The position numbers were made by a program, and so were the translations under genes. The notes beneath the pieces are model-generated. The model did not search any database. It saw only the letters and a list, made by a program, of their open reading frames with translations, and had not been told where the DNA came from. Of a DNA stretch of 64,000 nt, positions 48,644 through 59,837 are shown one piece after another. How positions within the stretch are numbered: position 1 is the stretch's first letter; each line of letters begins with the position of its first letter. Origin of the DNA: Gordionus sp. m RMFG-2023 (lineage: Eukaryota > Nematomorpha > Gordioida > Chordodea > Parachordodidae); the NCBI RefSeq assembly GCF_954871325.1, contig NC_088775.1:915473-979472 (forward strand), read 5' to 3'.

Positions 48644-49378
48644 ATGACTGCTAAATCTCATTCGAATATTACCCATCATTCATCATCATCCCAATCCCAT
48701 ATGACTGCTAAATCTCATTCGAATATTACCCATCATTCATCATCATCCCAATCCCATATGACTGCTAAATCTCATTCGAATATTACCCATCATTCATCAT
48801 CATCCCAATCCCATATGACTGCTAAATCTCATTCGAATTACCCATCATTCATCATCATCCCAATCCCATATGACTGCTAAATCTCATTCGAATTACCCAT
48901 CATTCATCATCATCCCAATCCCATATGACTGCTAAATCTCATTCGAATATTACCCATCATTCATCATCATCCCAATCCCATATGACTGCTAAATCTCATT
49001 CGAATATTACCCATCATTCATCATCATCCCAATCCCATATGACTGCTAAATCTCATTCGAATATTACCCATCATTCATCATCATCCCAATCCCATATGAC
49101 TGCTAAATCTCATTCGAATTACCCATCATTCATCATCATCCCAATCCCATATGACTGCTAAATCTCATTCGAATATTACCCATCATTCATCATCATCCCA
49201 ATCCCATATGACTGCTAAATCTCATTCGAATATTACCCATCATTCATCATCATCCCAATCCCATATGACTGCTAAATCTCATTCGAATATTACCCATCAT
49301 TCATCATCATCCCAATCCCATATGACTGCTAAATCTCATTCGAATATTACCCATCATTCATCATCATCCAAATCCCAT
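48644..49378. repeat. 57-bp minisatellite, 13 units
   Basis: Unit ATGACTGCTAAATCTCATTC-GAATATTACCCATCATTCAT-CATCATCCCAATCCCAT (57 bases). Starts at 48644, 48701, 48758, 48815, 48870, 48925, 48982, 49039, 49096, 49151, 49208, 49265 and 49322. The units starting at 48815, 48870 and 49096 are 55 bases (AT lost in GAATATTACC). Because 57 is a multiple of three, open frames reading MTAKSHSNITHHSSSSQSH appear within runs of full units and break at the 55-base units. Homogeneity means recent expansion or gene conversion. Pyrimidine/AT-rich similar sequence (CATCATTCATCATC) continues to about 49700. Confidence 0.95.
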
Positions 49379-50369
49379 TCCCATCACCATCCCTAATTAT
49401 TTTATCATTACCATTCTTCATCATTCCTCAAATCAAACTAGCTCATTGCAAATCAAATACACAAATCAAATTAGACCATTGCAAATCAAACTAGACCATC
49501 GACAAATCAAATTTGACCATTGCCAAATCCCCATTTGACCATTACCATTGTTAATCATTTGCCCATTACCATTCTTCATCATTCCTCATCTAATTCACCA
49601 TTGTTCTCCAAATCATTATCCATCTTGTATCATTCGCAATACCCATCATTCATCATCACCCCCAAATCTCCATTTGACCCTTTATTTGTATCATTATCAT
49701 GTCCCTGGTTCAGTCCCGGGTTTCGGCACAGGGTTGCCAGTTCAAAATTTTCAAATTGCGAGAGAAATTTGGTATTATGTGGGAGAAATTTGAAAATTGC
49801 GGTAGAAATATGAAAATTGCTAAAAAAAAAAATTGCGGGCCGAAAGCCCGCATAGTGCCGGCCATCGTCCGGGATTTTGAATTGACTTAATTATCCGCCT
49901 ATTATTTTTTATAATTATACAAAGTCGACAACTATTTTTCAAAATCAAATAACATCTTGATTTATTAAAATATATTAATATATAAAAAAACCAACGATCT
50001 TTTTTAAATATAAAAGAATGTAAACAAGATAAAATTTTATAAAAAAACGATTTTAATTTTAATTTTAAAATTAAAAATATATTTTATGCGAATGTCCCGC
50101 AAAACGACTGCCATTGGAAATCTACCGTATGTGTGTGTATAACATTATAGGGATAGGCGCTTAATTATCACGTAACACGTTTAAATACATAATAAGGTAC
50201 TCTAAAAATAAGAAATAATACAGATGCAACTACAGTTGCGGCAATTGTAATCACTTATCTTGTAGTACAACATTCACAGAGATACTTATCATCACAATGT
50301 TGGTAGAATCTTTCTCCCATAATATTTAACGACTCTAATACAAATGAAAACTATACTTGTAGAACAAAA

Positions 50370-52057
50370 ATGAGCAAGGCTATCATCAATGTTTTAGGTC
50401 CTAAATCCAGGAGGTCAATTCTTGACGATTTGAAAGATGACATACATATGCAATTCTAACAGATGCATCTAATAAGGAAAATATTAAAATATTTTCCTTG
50501 ATCCTCCGCTATTTCAACAAAATTAAGGTCGTTTCAATAAAACTATTAATCCCCTCGAATAGTGAAAAATCAAAGACATAGCTAACCATATAATGGTAAA
50601 TATAGCAGATTCGAGATTATCAATAAATAGCATGTCAGCTTTCTGATCTGATAATGCCTCAGTGAATTTTGTAAAAACAGAGTGTATTTACAGCAGGGCT
50701 GTGCCGATCCACATATTTTCACCGAACCGATCCAATCCGATATTGGTTCAAAACTGATCCGGTCCGATATTGGTACAAAACCGATCCGATACCGATCCGA
50801 TATTTATATTGATTTTTCACCACCCGAACCAAATTTAATTAAGAAATCAATATTTTTTATGCAAATGCATTTAATTTAATTTTTTTATTTCAACAATAAT
50901 TTTAAAAAAATTATATTATAATAGATAAAATAATTATAATAATATATCCATTTTATGTTGGTTTATAAAATTGTAATATTTAACCATATAAAATTATAAT
51001 GTATTAGATTTTTTTTTTAAAATAAATATGAGGGCCTCTAGATTTTCAGGCATAGGATCAAAATATTTTACCAAATATTAGTTTTATTAAGAATTACTAA
51101 TATTGTTGGCTGACTTTCAGGGTTCTCTTTTTGAAAAAAATTTGATTTGTTTTTTTTCTCTAATATTTCTCCTTCTTATTAGCTCTTCGAATTTCGTTTT
51201 GATGGAATCGCTTAAATTGTTTCCGAATATTTGTTGTATTAAAATGAATTTTCCATTATTCCTCCCCGCGAAATTAGAATTTCCGGAGATAACGCATTTT
51301 GCAAAAATTCTCTGTTATCTATATCAAAATATTTCCATAATTCAGAAAAAAATAAATTTTTTATTTAAAGTATAAATAAATAAAATTAGTGTTATTTTTT
51401 TTTAAAAAAAAATTAAAATTAAATAAAACTTTGGGTGTTTCCTTTCTATTTATATAAAAAAAACTTTTAAAATCTATTTAAAAAAATAAATAACATTTGC
51501 ATTATTTTAAAAAAAAAATATTATTAATGTAAAATAGAAACTCACTGAAACTCGGAAAAATTTATTATTTTTTTATATATTTTTTTTAAAAAATATTTTA
51601 AAAAAAATAAAATAAATATGATGTAATAATAATTCAAAGTTTTATTACTCAAAAGTTTTAAGAATTGCATTTTTAGTAAAAGGATCGGATCGGATCGGAT
51701 CGGGTTTTTTAGAGGTATCGGCCGAATCCGTTATTTTTGGGAAAAGTTAAATATCGGTACCGATCCGATATTTAATATCGGCACAGCCCTAATTTACAGA
51801 ATTGAGTCAGCACAATGTAGGTTACGATATGTTCCTAATACCCGCCATCGATAGAATTTTAAATTTTTTAAACCTTTAAAAAAATATTTCTTAAATAAAG
51901 ATTATAAAAGTTGTCCTAACGCAGAGGTATATTTAGGAATTATTTCACATGTAGGAAATCTACATGCGATTCTTAACAAAGATTCACAAAATTATGCTGC
52001 AGATGTGTTCATCTTTAGTTAAAAATTGAAAATAAATTTTATGGCGCCTTTGTTAAA
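50370..52057 (+). pseudogene. hAT transposase, plus-strand partial copy of element 2
   Basis: ATGAGCAAGGCTATCATCAA at 50370 matches the start at 14485, and GTCAATTCTTGACGATTTGA follows. It is interrupted by the nested element, resumes at 51800 with ATTGAGTCAGCACAAT, lacks a stretch, and ends near GGCGCCTTTGTTAAAAC at about 52050. The dimerisation end is absent. It corresponds to the minus partial copy of element 1. No long open frame survives. Confidence 0.8.
50694..51791. mobile_element. Nested small hAT-like element in element 2
   Basis: Ends CAGGGCTGTGCCGATCC and ATCGGCACAGCCCTA, flanked by the 8-bp target duplication ATTTACAG (50686-50693 and 51792-51799). Taking it out restores the host transposase sequence TGTATTTACAGAATTGAG. 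Subterminal GATCCGATCCGAT repeats crowd both ends. At 1098 bases it holds no transposase that I recognise; the open frame 51103-51375 has random-like composition. Non-autonomous hAT by ends and duplication length. Confidence 0.93.
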
Positions 52058-53480
52058 ACTTAATTATATTTTATTTGAGATTTAAATAATAGAACTAAAT
52101 GTTTACCGTCGTTATTGAGATATTTATAAAATTCCTGGCATGACCATTAACTCGGCCTCTAATGTTGTTAAAGCAATCCAATTTCTCTCTTTCCAGGCAG
52201 TCCTCATCAGGCTTCAAATGCGCTTGATGAGGCATTAGAATGAGGTAAGGAGAAGACATACTCGCATATTTTATCCAAGCATGGGGATTTATCGTTATTA
52301 TGAAAAAATTCTACCTATTTCTCCTCTGCTTATAGACCATCTAACTTTAAGTATTTTGGCGAATCATAAAAAATAGAGAGAATTACAATCTCCTCAAACA
52401 AGACATCAATGTCTTCGGCATTTTTAATATATTTATTAAATTATAAAAACCATCAATTGATGGTTTCTGTTCCAAGGTCATAATATTGATAAACTTTGTA
52501 AATAGAGTTATTAAAATCAAATTTTAATTGTAAATATTCTAAAATTGTCTTAATAAAAAATATCTGCTTCATTTAAAAATGTACTAATTAGAGTATTATT
52601 TGAACATTTTAATATAATATTTTTAGCAATAGCGCCATAAAATTTATTATCAATTTTTAACTGTAGAGATGAACAGAGCTGCAGCATGACTTTGTAAATC
52701 CTTTTTAATAAAGAATATTTTGATTGCAACTGAATATTAACTGCATGAAGTAGATTTCCTACATGTAAAACGAATCACAAATGTGCTTCTGCCATTTCAT
52801 ACTCGAAAAAATTTCAAAATTTTAGGACAGCTTTTAAAATCTCTATTTAAGAAGTATTTTTTTAAAGGTTTGTAAAATTATAAAATTCTATCGATGACAG
52901 GTATTAATGACAACCACATGGTAGGTATATATAGCAACAACTAAGTCAGAACACTTCACCAACTCTTTTAATTCATTAATTCTTTAATTGAAGAACTAAG
53001 TTAAAACATTTCATCACAATTATTTCGACATCCACAGATAGGGCATTAATCGCCTATGGCATATACAACCAATTGGTATTAATTAATTATTGTGCTGCCT
53101 CAATTCGGTAACTTTGGCTGTTGCCAAAATTTACAGAGGCATTATCAGCATAGAAAGCTGACATGCAAATCATTGATAACCCTGAATCAGCTATATACAC
53201 CTTTATGTGGCAAGCTACATTGTTGGACTTTTCACAAACCGAGGAAAATTTTTAACAGTTTTATTAAAATGTTCTTATTCTTGTTGATATTAGATGCATC
53301 TCGTCTAGAATTGACCTCTAGGATTCAGGTACTAAAACACTTATGATAGCCTTGCTCATTTTTGTTCTGCCTCAAGTAAGATTTGCACTTATATTAGAGT
53401 CGTTAAATATTATGAGAAAAAGATTCGACCCACATTGTGATGATATAGCTCTGTGAATATTGATATACATGATAGATGTA
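52058..53480 (-). pseudogene. hAT transposase, minus-strand copy of element 2
   Basis: From TTTAAATAATAGAACTAAAT (C-terminal end, mirroring 15885-15905) through the GGCAGTCCTCATCAGGCTTC block of the dimerisation domain at about 52196 to the start-like TAGCCTTGCTCATTTTTGTT near 53350. This is the counterpart of the fuller plus copy of element 1. It is interrupted by many stops and shifts. Confidence 0.8.
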
Positions 53481-53877
53481 TACTATTTCCGCAAATGTAG
53501 TTGCATCTATTTATTATTTTGAGATGATTTTTGTATTGCAATCGATGTTGATATACTCCCCTGTACTGACTATAAATGAAATGATGTTGATTTATTATTG
53601 GATAAAAATAAAACAGGAGACATGTTTTTCGAATAAATATTTAAAATTTATTTTAAAAATATAAAAATAATCAATTAATGTCTCTCAAAATTATTATTTA
53701 TATATTAAAAACGTTAAAAATACTATTAAAAAGAATTGCGGGAGAAATTAAAAAATTGCGATAGATTTTTGCTGGGAGATTTCCAATTGCGGTATTTTTG
53801 CGGGAGAGAGAAGTCTGCGTGTAAACTAAGCTGATGGGGGGAGACATGGCAACTCTGTTTCGGCAACTTGTATTTAA

Positions 53878-53990
53878 TCTAAATCTATTGTATCATATAA
53901 ACAAGATCCACGTATATGTATTTCTATATAAAACTATAAATTAATAATAATTGACAGCCCATCACTTCTTCAACGTCATCACGACATTTA
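53878..53990. repeat. Direct repeat, right copy
   Basis: Matches 48386-48485, starting 12 bases after the hAT target duplication, with the extra CACGTATATGTATTTC inside. Confidence 0.8.
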
Positions 53991-54161
53991 TTATCTTCAG
54001 TTCCTTATATATCATCCCATTCTCCGCTCGTTACTTCAATCTTGCTTCTTATATTTATCCTTTACATTTTTTAATTCATTTTTTTTTATATATACATGCA
54101 ACTTAAAATATTTTAGCAATTTTTTTTTATTTTCATTGCACTTTTTTTTATATAGTATATT

Positions 54162-54215
54162 TAGTTTTGTTAAACAAGCCCTATTTCGGGTCGATTTTTA
54201 ATAACGGCCCGATTA

Positions 54216-54272
<57 letters not shown>

Positions 54273-54552
54273 GAAAGAAAGAAAGAAAGATAACCAAAAT
54301 AACATTATGTAAGCCTAAAGTAGTGTTGTTAAACGGCTCGGCTCGATTTGATCTGATTTTTTAAAAAGGCTAACTCGACCGCCCTTTTTTAAAAATCGGC
54401 TCAAAATGAGCCGTTTAAACAACACTAACATAAAGGATTTTGCTCATAGCTGACAGAAATGCTTGGAGATCTATTGCCGAATCTCCGCTAAAATCTTAAT
54501 CCTGCCGTTTTGAAATATCAAACCCGAATCGGTTTTTTTAATTTAATAACAC
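54162..54552. mobile_element. MITE, GTTGTTAAACGG family, with insertions
   Basis: Host copy starts TTTTGTTAAACAAGCCCTAT, contains a GAAA microsatellite at 54214-54290, then TAAGCCTAAAG, a nested 107-bp relative (54321-54427), then GATTTTGCTCATAGCTGACA and ends ATTTAATAACACCA. The nested unit has ends TAGTGTTGTTAAACGG and CCGTTTAAACAACACTA and lies between GCCTAAAG and ACATAAAG, a possible eroded 8-bp duplication. Confidence 0.75.
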
Positions 54553-54582
54553 CAAGTATATTTCCTCCCTCACTTTTAAACT

Positions 54583-55013
54583 AGTGTTGTTAAACGGCTA
54601 ACTCGATATTTCATCCAAAAATACTACACACCCCCTGAAGATTTTGCTTAGAAGGAATCAAGATCTAGACATGTATAAACGAAAGCTCTAAGCTTAGGCA
54701 AAATTTATAGTGGATCCGATCCGACCCGTTTTAACAGCTGATCGATTTTTAAAACCGGTTTATGAGAAATCAATTTTTCTTTATTAAAACCAATATTTCA
54801 TAAGTTATTATTGTGTATAGAATTAAAGACAAAATCAATATTATTACAAAAAAAATTGATCATCTCATAAACCGATTTTAAAAACCGATCAGCTGTTAAA
54901 TCGGGTCGGATGGGATCCACTATGATTGCGGCCTTAGGCAAAAATTTTCCGGCTAAAATATCGCATTAGCCATTATAAAAAATGGGCTCAAAACTAGCTG
55001 TTTTAACAACACT
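54583..55013. mobile_element. MITE, GTTGTTAAACGG family, hosting a second MITE
   Basis: Ends AGTGTTGTTAAACGGCTAAC and AGCTGTTTTAACAACACT. The family core is interrupted at the GCTTAGGCAAAATTT region by the element at 54707-54923 and resumes with GCCTTAGGCAAAAATTTTCC. Confidence 0.85.
54707..54923. mobile_element. MITE, ATAGTGGATC family (copy 2), nested
   Basis: Nearly full palindrome: ATAGTGGATCCGATCCGACC at the left; reversed right end ATAGTGGATCCCATCCGACC. CAGCTGATCG and a TCTCATAAACCGATTTTAAA block occur in both arms. Same family as 3441-3608. Confidence 0.88.
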
Positions 55014-55234
55014 AGTTTTAACAAAATAAAATATTACCAAAATCTATCTGATTTTTTTTCTTCTGAACCTTGCTAAATTTCAAATTTAAGAATATTTTGT
55101 TTTTTAAATCATAAATAATATCAGGTTTGGTTTGATGAATAAAATAAAATAAAAGCTAAAAATAAAAAAATTAACTAATGAGTGTTGACTCGAATAAAAT
55201 AAGCAGCTGGAGAGAGATGGGGGGTTTGGTTGCT

Positions 55235-55376
55235 CTTCTCTTCTCTTTCTCTTCTCTCTCTCTCTTCTCTTCTCTCTCTCTTCTTCTCTTCTCTTCTCTT
55301 CTCTCTCTCTCTCTCTTCTCTCTTCTCTTCTCTTCTCTTCTCTTCTCTTCTCTTCTCTTCTCTTCTCTTCTCTTCT
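55235..55376. repeat. TCTTC/TCTC microsatellite
   Basis: Pyrimidine run of TCTTC, TCTC and TTCTC units. It abuts a degenerate piece of the GTTGTTAAACGG MITE (TAAACGGTTATAACCCAATA at 55376-55395). Open frames on both strands here are composition artefacts. Confidence 0.9.
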
Positions 55377-55395
55377 AAACGGTTATAACCCAATA

Positions 55396-56048
55396 TTTTA
55401 GACCAAAAAAATGTAACGCAAGGCTGAAGGACTCGTTCGTAGAAAGCAGAAATTATCACAGCACGTTTAAAGTGGCGTACAGAATAAATTTCGACAATTT
55501 TTTTTTTCAATAGATTTTTTATTTATATATAAAAATTAATAGTAGTAATTTTAACTACCTTAAAACTAAAATTAAAACGATCCGCTGAATCCTATAATCA
55601 ATATAAGATTTTCAATGCGATTTTGTAATATATTTCCGATTTAATCAAAATTTCCAGATTAAGCTACCACACGAAATAATTTAATATTGAGATAATTCGA
55701 ATCATCGTGGACTCTATATCCCACGAAATTATTTATACCAAGTTATTGGTTGGAAAATAACCTTTAAAACGAGATATATATGCAATTATAAACCCCCCCC
55801 CCCCATATAGATAAATCGCTTTATCTCTTTCCGCTCCGCCCTCATTAGCAAATGTTAGGTTTGTTACAATACTTTCTTTATAGAGAAAAGAAATTTGCCT
55901 AAATTCCTAAATTAAATAAAGCGCTTAATAAATTACAAATATAAAGAATCTCATTATTGGGGATTTATCAATTTATCTCCACTTTTGTGTGAGTGTTGTT
56001 ATTTTAAATATATAATCCAATTTTATTATAAATTAAATATAATGTATA

Positions 56049-56079
<31 letters not shown>

Positions 56080-56295
56080 ACAATCAATTGTTATAATTAT
56101 TAAGTTTAGTTTTAAATATAATTATAATACTTATAACGATACTATTATATACAATGGTAGCTTCCCCTATACAGACTTTCATTTTTTTAGTGAATTGGCG
56201 AGAGGGTTAAAAGAAAAAAATAAGTATCCCGATAATTTATTGTACACAAAGAATTAACAACTTTAAACAAAAATGGTTCAGCGTGAGAGTCGCAT
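55396..56295. other. AT-rich spacer
   Basis: MITE remnant to about 55480, a poly-C run at 55793-55804 and a TA repeat near 56055-56080. No gene recognised. Confidence 0.5.
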
Positions 56296-57853
56296 CTAGA
56301 CTCGACTCCTGGTAAGATCATCGTTCCTCGAATTATCGACGAATGAAGATATCCTGGCACTCTTGGTAATACGAATCTCGTCGTCCCCAACTGCTTCGCC
56401 CTTATCCTCCAATCTTTCTGGTAACGGATGTAATCTCTTCAATTCCTCAAGTCCCCTAGAAGCATCCATATTTTTATCTTTGTTAAGCCCGAATACATTG
56501 GGTTTCTTTTTTTTTGATTGGAGGTGTTGGGAAGGAAGTGGAGGGGTGGAACAAAACAAAATTTTTAATATAAAAATCTTAAATCGATTTATAAACAATT
56601 TAAAAATAATTAAATTAAAATGAGAAATTTTTTTTAAAAATAAACAGTCAAATAATTTAGGGATGTGACCGAACCCTCATTTTTTGTATAAGGGTTCACA
56701 TCCTTGACAAAAAAAAAATTAAGGAAAAAAAAACGTTTACTCTGTAAAAGAGAGAATTCATTTTGCCTTGGTGTCCTTCTTCGGCTCTATCCTGTAAAAT
56801 ATAAATAAAACTAGTAAAAAAAAACTATGCTCAAGCTTAATATTCTGTTTTTACTCCTCACGCATTAAAATACAATTGTCCAAACTTACACTTTCAAATT
56901 CAGAGTTTGGAATGCTCTTCAATATGAAGAGATTTTTAATCCCTCCTAAGGATTTATGATTCTTGGATTAAAGGTTACCGAAAATTCCAAAAAAAAATTT
57001 TCGCGATTCTATACATAAATAATCTTTCACGATTGAAATCGCATTTAAAGAAAAAATTTCTAGTTTTAACCTATTTTTACGAATCAAGCTCACATGCCTT
57101 CCTCTATTCAGTGTTGCTAAACGGTTTCGATTTGAGCCGAATCTTAAAAACCGGCCTATTAGCGAACTAAAATATTCGAATTATCCGTTTTTAAGAGTCG
57201 GCTCAGATCGAGTCGTTTTAGCAACACTAGTTCTATCATAGTTTGACTTAATTTTGCTTATAATAAAAAAAAAATAGAATAAACGTGTTCAGGTTTGTAC
57301 GTCGACTGAAGATAAAATGAAATGCATTTTATTCATCGGGAGGTTTTTGGTTTAAAAATTATAATTAAATTAGGGTATATCTCGAATATACCATCAAATC
57401 GTTGAACCCCTTATCTTTATCCATCTTATTCAGTCGCATCGATTGTCTCCTATTGGCCGTTAGGCGATTAAAGGAGTCGTGGCCGGGTAACCGGAAGTTC
57501 CCTCTTCTGGATCTTCTAAAGCGCGAAAAACCGAAATAAGCGAACAGACCGGTAATCGCGAGCGCGCAGAAGGCGAACACGGCCCCCATGAGCACGCTCT
57601 CCCCGCTCCCGATGCCGTTTACCTTCTCCGCCGATCCGTTAACATCCGTTTTGCAAATCGACCCGGGTTCGCACTTATCGGTCCCAGATTCCCTTCCTAT
57701 TTTGATCCCGGGTTTGCAATCGATCATTTTCGGGGACACGGTTTTGAACGGGTAGGAAGATCGGTCCAACAGTTCCGAAATTTTGTCGGCAATGATTCGT
57801 GACAGGAAGGGATTCACCGCAAAATACAACATTTTCGAGTGGCTCATGTTGTT
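56296..57853 (-). CDS. Single-pass membrane protein, four exons, function unknown
   Basis: Exons 57392-57847 (ATG at 57845-57847), 56890-56916, 56741-56791 and 56296-56505 all join in phase 0 to 247 residues. The first exon is notably GC-rich for the window. Residues 1-82 form an N-terminal domain with two or three Cys (KMIDCKPGIKI, TDKCEPGSICKTDV); residues about 83-108 are one membrane helix (VLMGAVFAFCALAITGLFAY), followed by a basic stop-transfer segment (SRFRRSRRG) and a charged tail with LKRLHPLPERLEDKG. That order suggests a type I or type III membrane protein with a cytoplasmic tail; there is no clear cleavable signal peptide. Donors are gtatat, gtaagt and gtaaac. An acceptor-like atag at 57854 and a donor (gtacga) at 57945 suggest a 5' untranslated exon from 57946 up. 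The exons could also end earlier (first-exon frame alone gives 160 residues). Confidence 0.65.
56655..56705. repeat. Short inverted repeat
   Basis: GGGATGTGACCGAACCCT pairs with AGGGTTCACATCC across a loop of about 14 bases. It lies in the last intron of the membrane-protein gene. It may be a minimal MITE or RNA hairpin. Confidence 0.5.
57110..57229. mobile_element. MITE, GTTGTTAAACGG family, short form
   Basis: CAGTGTTGCTAAACGGTTTC and, reversed, CTAGTGTTGCTAAAACGACT. Length about 120 bases, like the 107-bp copy at 54321. Located in the first coding intron of the membrane-protein gene. Confidence 0.85.
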
Positions 57854-58129
57854 CTATGTTTTTTTTTGTTTTTTTTTGAGAATTAAGTTCTCTTAAATAA
57901 ATTGAAAACAAACAAAAAAAACAGGTGATTTGGCTGAAATCGTACCTGGTTAAGGGTCGTTCTTTCGAAGCTTTTTAAGGCCCACAACAAATATCGAACA
58001 TCCAATCTAGGTTGGTCGGTTACATCTGTTGAGCGTAATAATAATAATATTTATTTTATTTTTTTATAAACTGTTCAGTTATAAGAAACTCAAGATAGAT
58101 TTGAAGCTATATTAATATTCAAGGATAGG

Positions 58130-58500
58130 TTCTAAATCGCTAAAACAAAAATCGCTAAAAATTGGGAACATGGCTTATATCTTCTAGAAAATTTTTAAAG
58201 TAAATTTGAAATTAATATTAATAGATACTAGGGGACTAAACACTTGTATTTAAATGAAAATTTAAAAAAAATCTCCAAAATGGAAGAAATATCATCCAAA
58301 ATCCCAGTTTTGGGAATCAGATTGGGAATATGGATGATATTTCTTCCATTTTAGCGATTTTTTTTAAATTTTCAATTTAAATACAAGTGTTTAGTCCCCT
58401 AGTATCTATTAATATTAATTTCAAATTTACTTTAAAAATTTTCTAGGAGATATAAGCCATGTTCCCAATTTTTAGCGATTTTTGTTTTAGAGATTTAGAA
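58130..58500. repeat. Near-perfect 168-bp inverted repeat with 34-base loop
   Basis: Arms 58130-58297 and 58332-58500 differ at only a handful of bases. Shared stretches include CTAAAACAAAAATCGCTAAA, ATTGGGAACATGGCTTATAT, AGATACTAGGGGACTAAACA and GGAAGAAATATCATCC. No terminal signature, target duplication or coding frame was found. Such arm identity means the inversion is young or maintained. Confidence 0.95.
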
Positions 58501-59519
58501 CGGGAACCATTATTCTTGCTTGACCAAATAAAGCAGAAAATTTAAAAAAAAACGACCTTTCTGGCAAAAAAAACTAAAACGTATTTAGAAAAATGTATTT
58601 TTAAAGATATAATTAATATACTATGAAAAAATTTATTTATTTTTTGAAAAAAAAAACAATATATTTTTGAAACGTGAGACAGAACACTAGTTGGGATATT
58701 CAGGATTTTCCAAGTAGTTGGATAATGGCTAAATGTCGACTAATTTGACTCAATCTTTTAGCGCCTGCCGGAAATAATCCGTTATCATTAGGACATTTTA
58801 AATTTTTATTAGTGTCTTTTAAATTCTATCTTTTTAAGAAAAACTCCAAGGACAAAGTGATAGTTTTAGGCTGAAAACTTGGTTTAGCCGGCTAAAAATA
58901 TAGTAATTAGCCAACTATTATTCTAGCCAACGAATCTCCTAAGGAGTTTGGAAGTAATTACTATTATAATATATTTAGTCTAAATTTCGATATTCAAGTG
59001 CGTAGATGGATCAGGAATGAAAAGTGGTATTATTAGGGATCGGATGCTAGATTGATAAGTGGTGATAAATTCGGATAGTGTGATATAGTGAGAGTTTAGG
59101 ATAGATGAGAACGAAGTATGAGATTAAGGGAGGAAGCGGATAAGATTTAGAGAAAGAGAAAATTATTTTAGAGTGGAAGAAGATAAGGGGACACAGAGAA
59201 CGGAGTTTTTTTTTCTGAAGGGGGTTTAGAATTCCAAGAACAGAGAAAAGCATAAACTTTTATTTTTTTAATTTTAAAAGTAAAACATAGTAAAAACCTT
59301 TTTTTTTTTTGGATATTTCCAAAAGCAAAAATAATTTGAAAATTATCGCTAAACTTGTAATTATGGTCTTCCCAGCTTGGCTGAGTGTTGACTAAATTTT
59401 GATATACAATCAATTTGTGTAAAAGTTGTAAATAGTAAAATTAAAATGCTACCCTAATTTCTTTAACTCAATAACAATTTAGTTATCCTTATTTTTCGTT
59501 AAGGTTATCAAGCTTTACC

Positions 59520-59550
59520 TCTCTCCTAGCAGTAGTAGTAGTAGTAGTAG
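59520..59550. repeat. TAG microsatellite
   Basis: About seven tandem AGT units, starting AGCAGTAGTAGTAGTAGTAG. Confidence 0.9.
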
Positions 59551-59837
59551 GTTTGTAACTAAAATTTATTTAGAGATAGAACTATATTTTATTAAATAAA
59601 AAAAAAACATTTAAAATTAATTTTTCAGTGATGCTGTCATATAAAGGGGGGCTTAAACTCGATTGCGATCGAAATTGAGGTTGAAGTGTCAATCAGCAAT
59701 ATATCCAATGCGCACTTATATTTAGTGATCATCCTATATTCCAAGGGGATTTGCTTTTTCGATGTAGCCACAAAAAATGTGAAAACAATGCTAACTTACT
59801 GGGAACCATCCCACCTGTAGGAAATTATATATTTTTT

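Larger units (their letters stand above)
49729..53857 (-). mobile_element. hAT composite transposon, second copy (element 2)
   Basis: Starts CAGGGTTGCCAG and ends ATGGCAACTCTG, flanked by the 8-bp target duplication TTTCGGCA (49721-49728 and 53858-53865). Its left end is the reverse complement of the right end of element 1 (TTGCGGGCCGAAAGCC region against 17605-17625), and its right end matches the left end of element 1 (GATGGGGGGAGACATGGCAA). The inside repeats the tail-to-tail plan: a partial plus copy at about 50230-52057 and a fuller minus copy at 52058-53480. A 1.1-kb element is nested at 50694-51791. It is therefore the same composite as 14036-17724 inserted in the other direction. Confidence 0.9.

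Noticed and set aside
48644-49396. Repetitive His/Ser-rich protein frames
   Set aside because: They are the 57-bp minisatellite and break at each 55-base unit; there is no start context or splice support.
51103-51375. 90-codon frame in the nested hAT-like element
   Set aside because: Residue mix matches AT-rich random sequence; no hAT motif such as the dimerisation domain.
55175-55510. Open frames rich in EEKRRE or LLFSS
   Set aside because: Product of the TCTTC/TCTC microsatellite plus a MITE edge.
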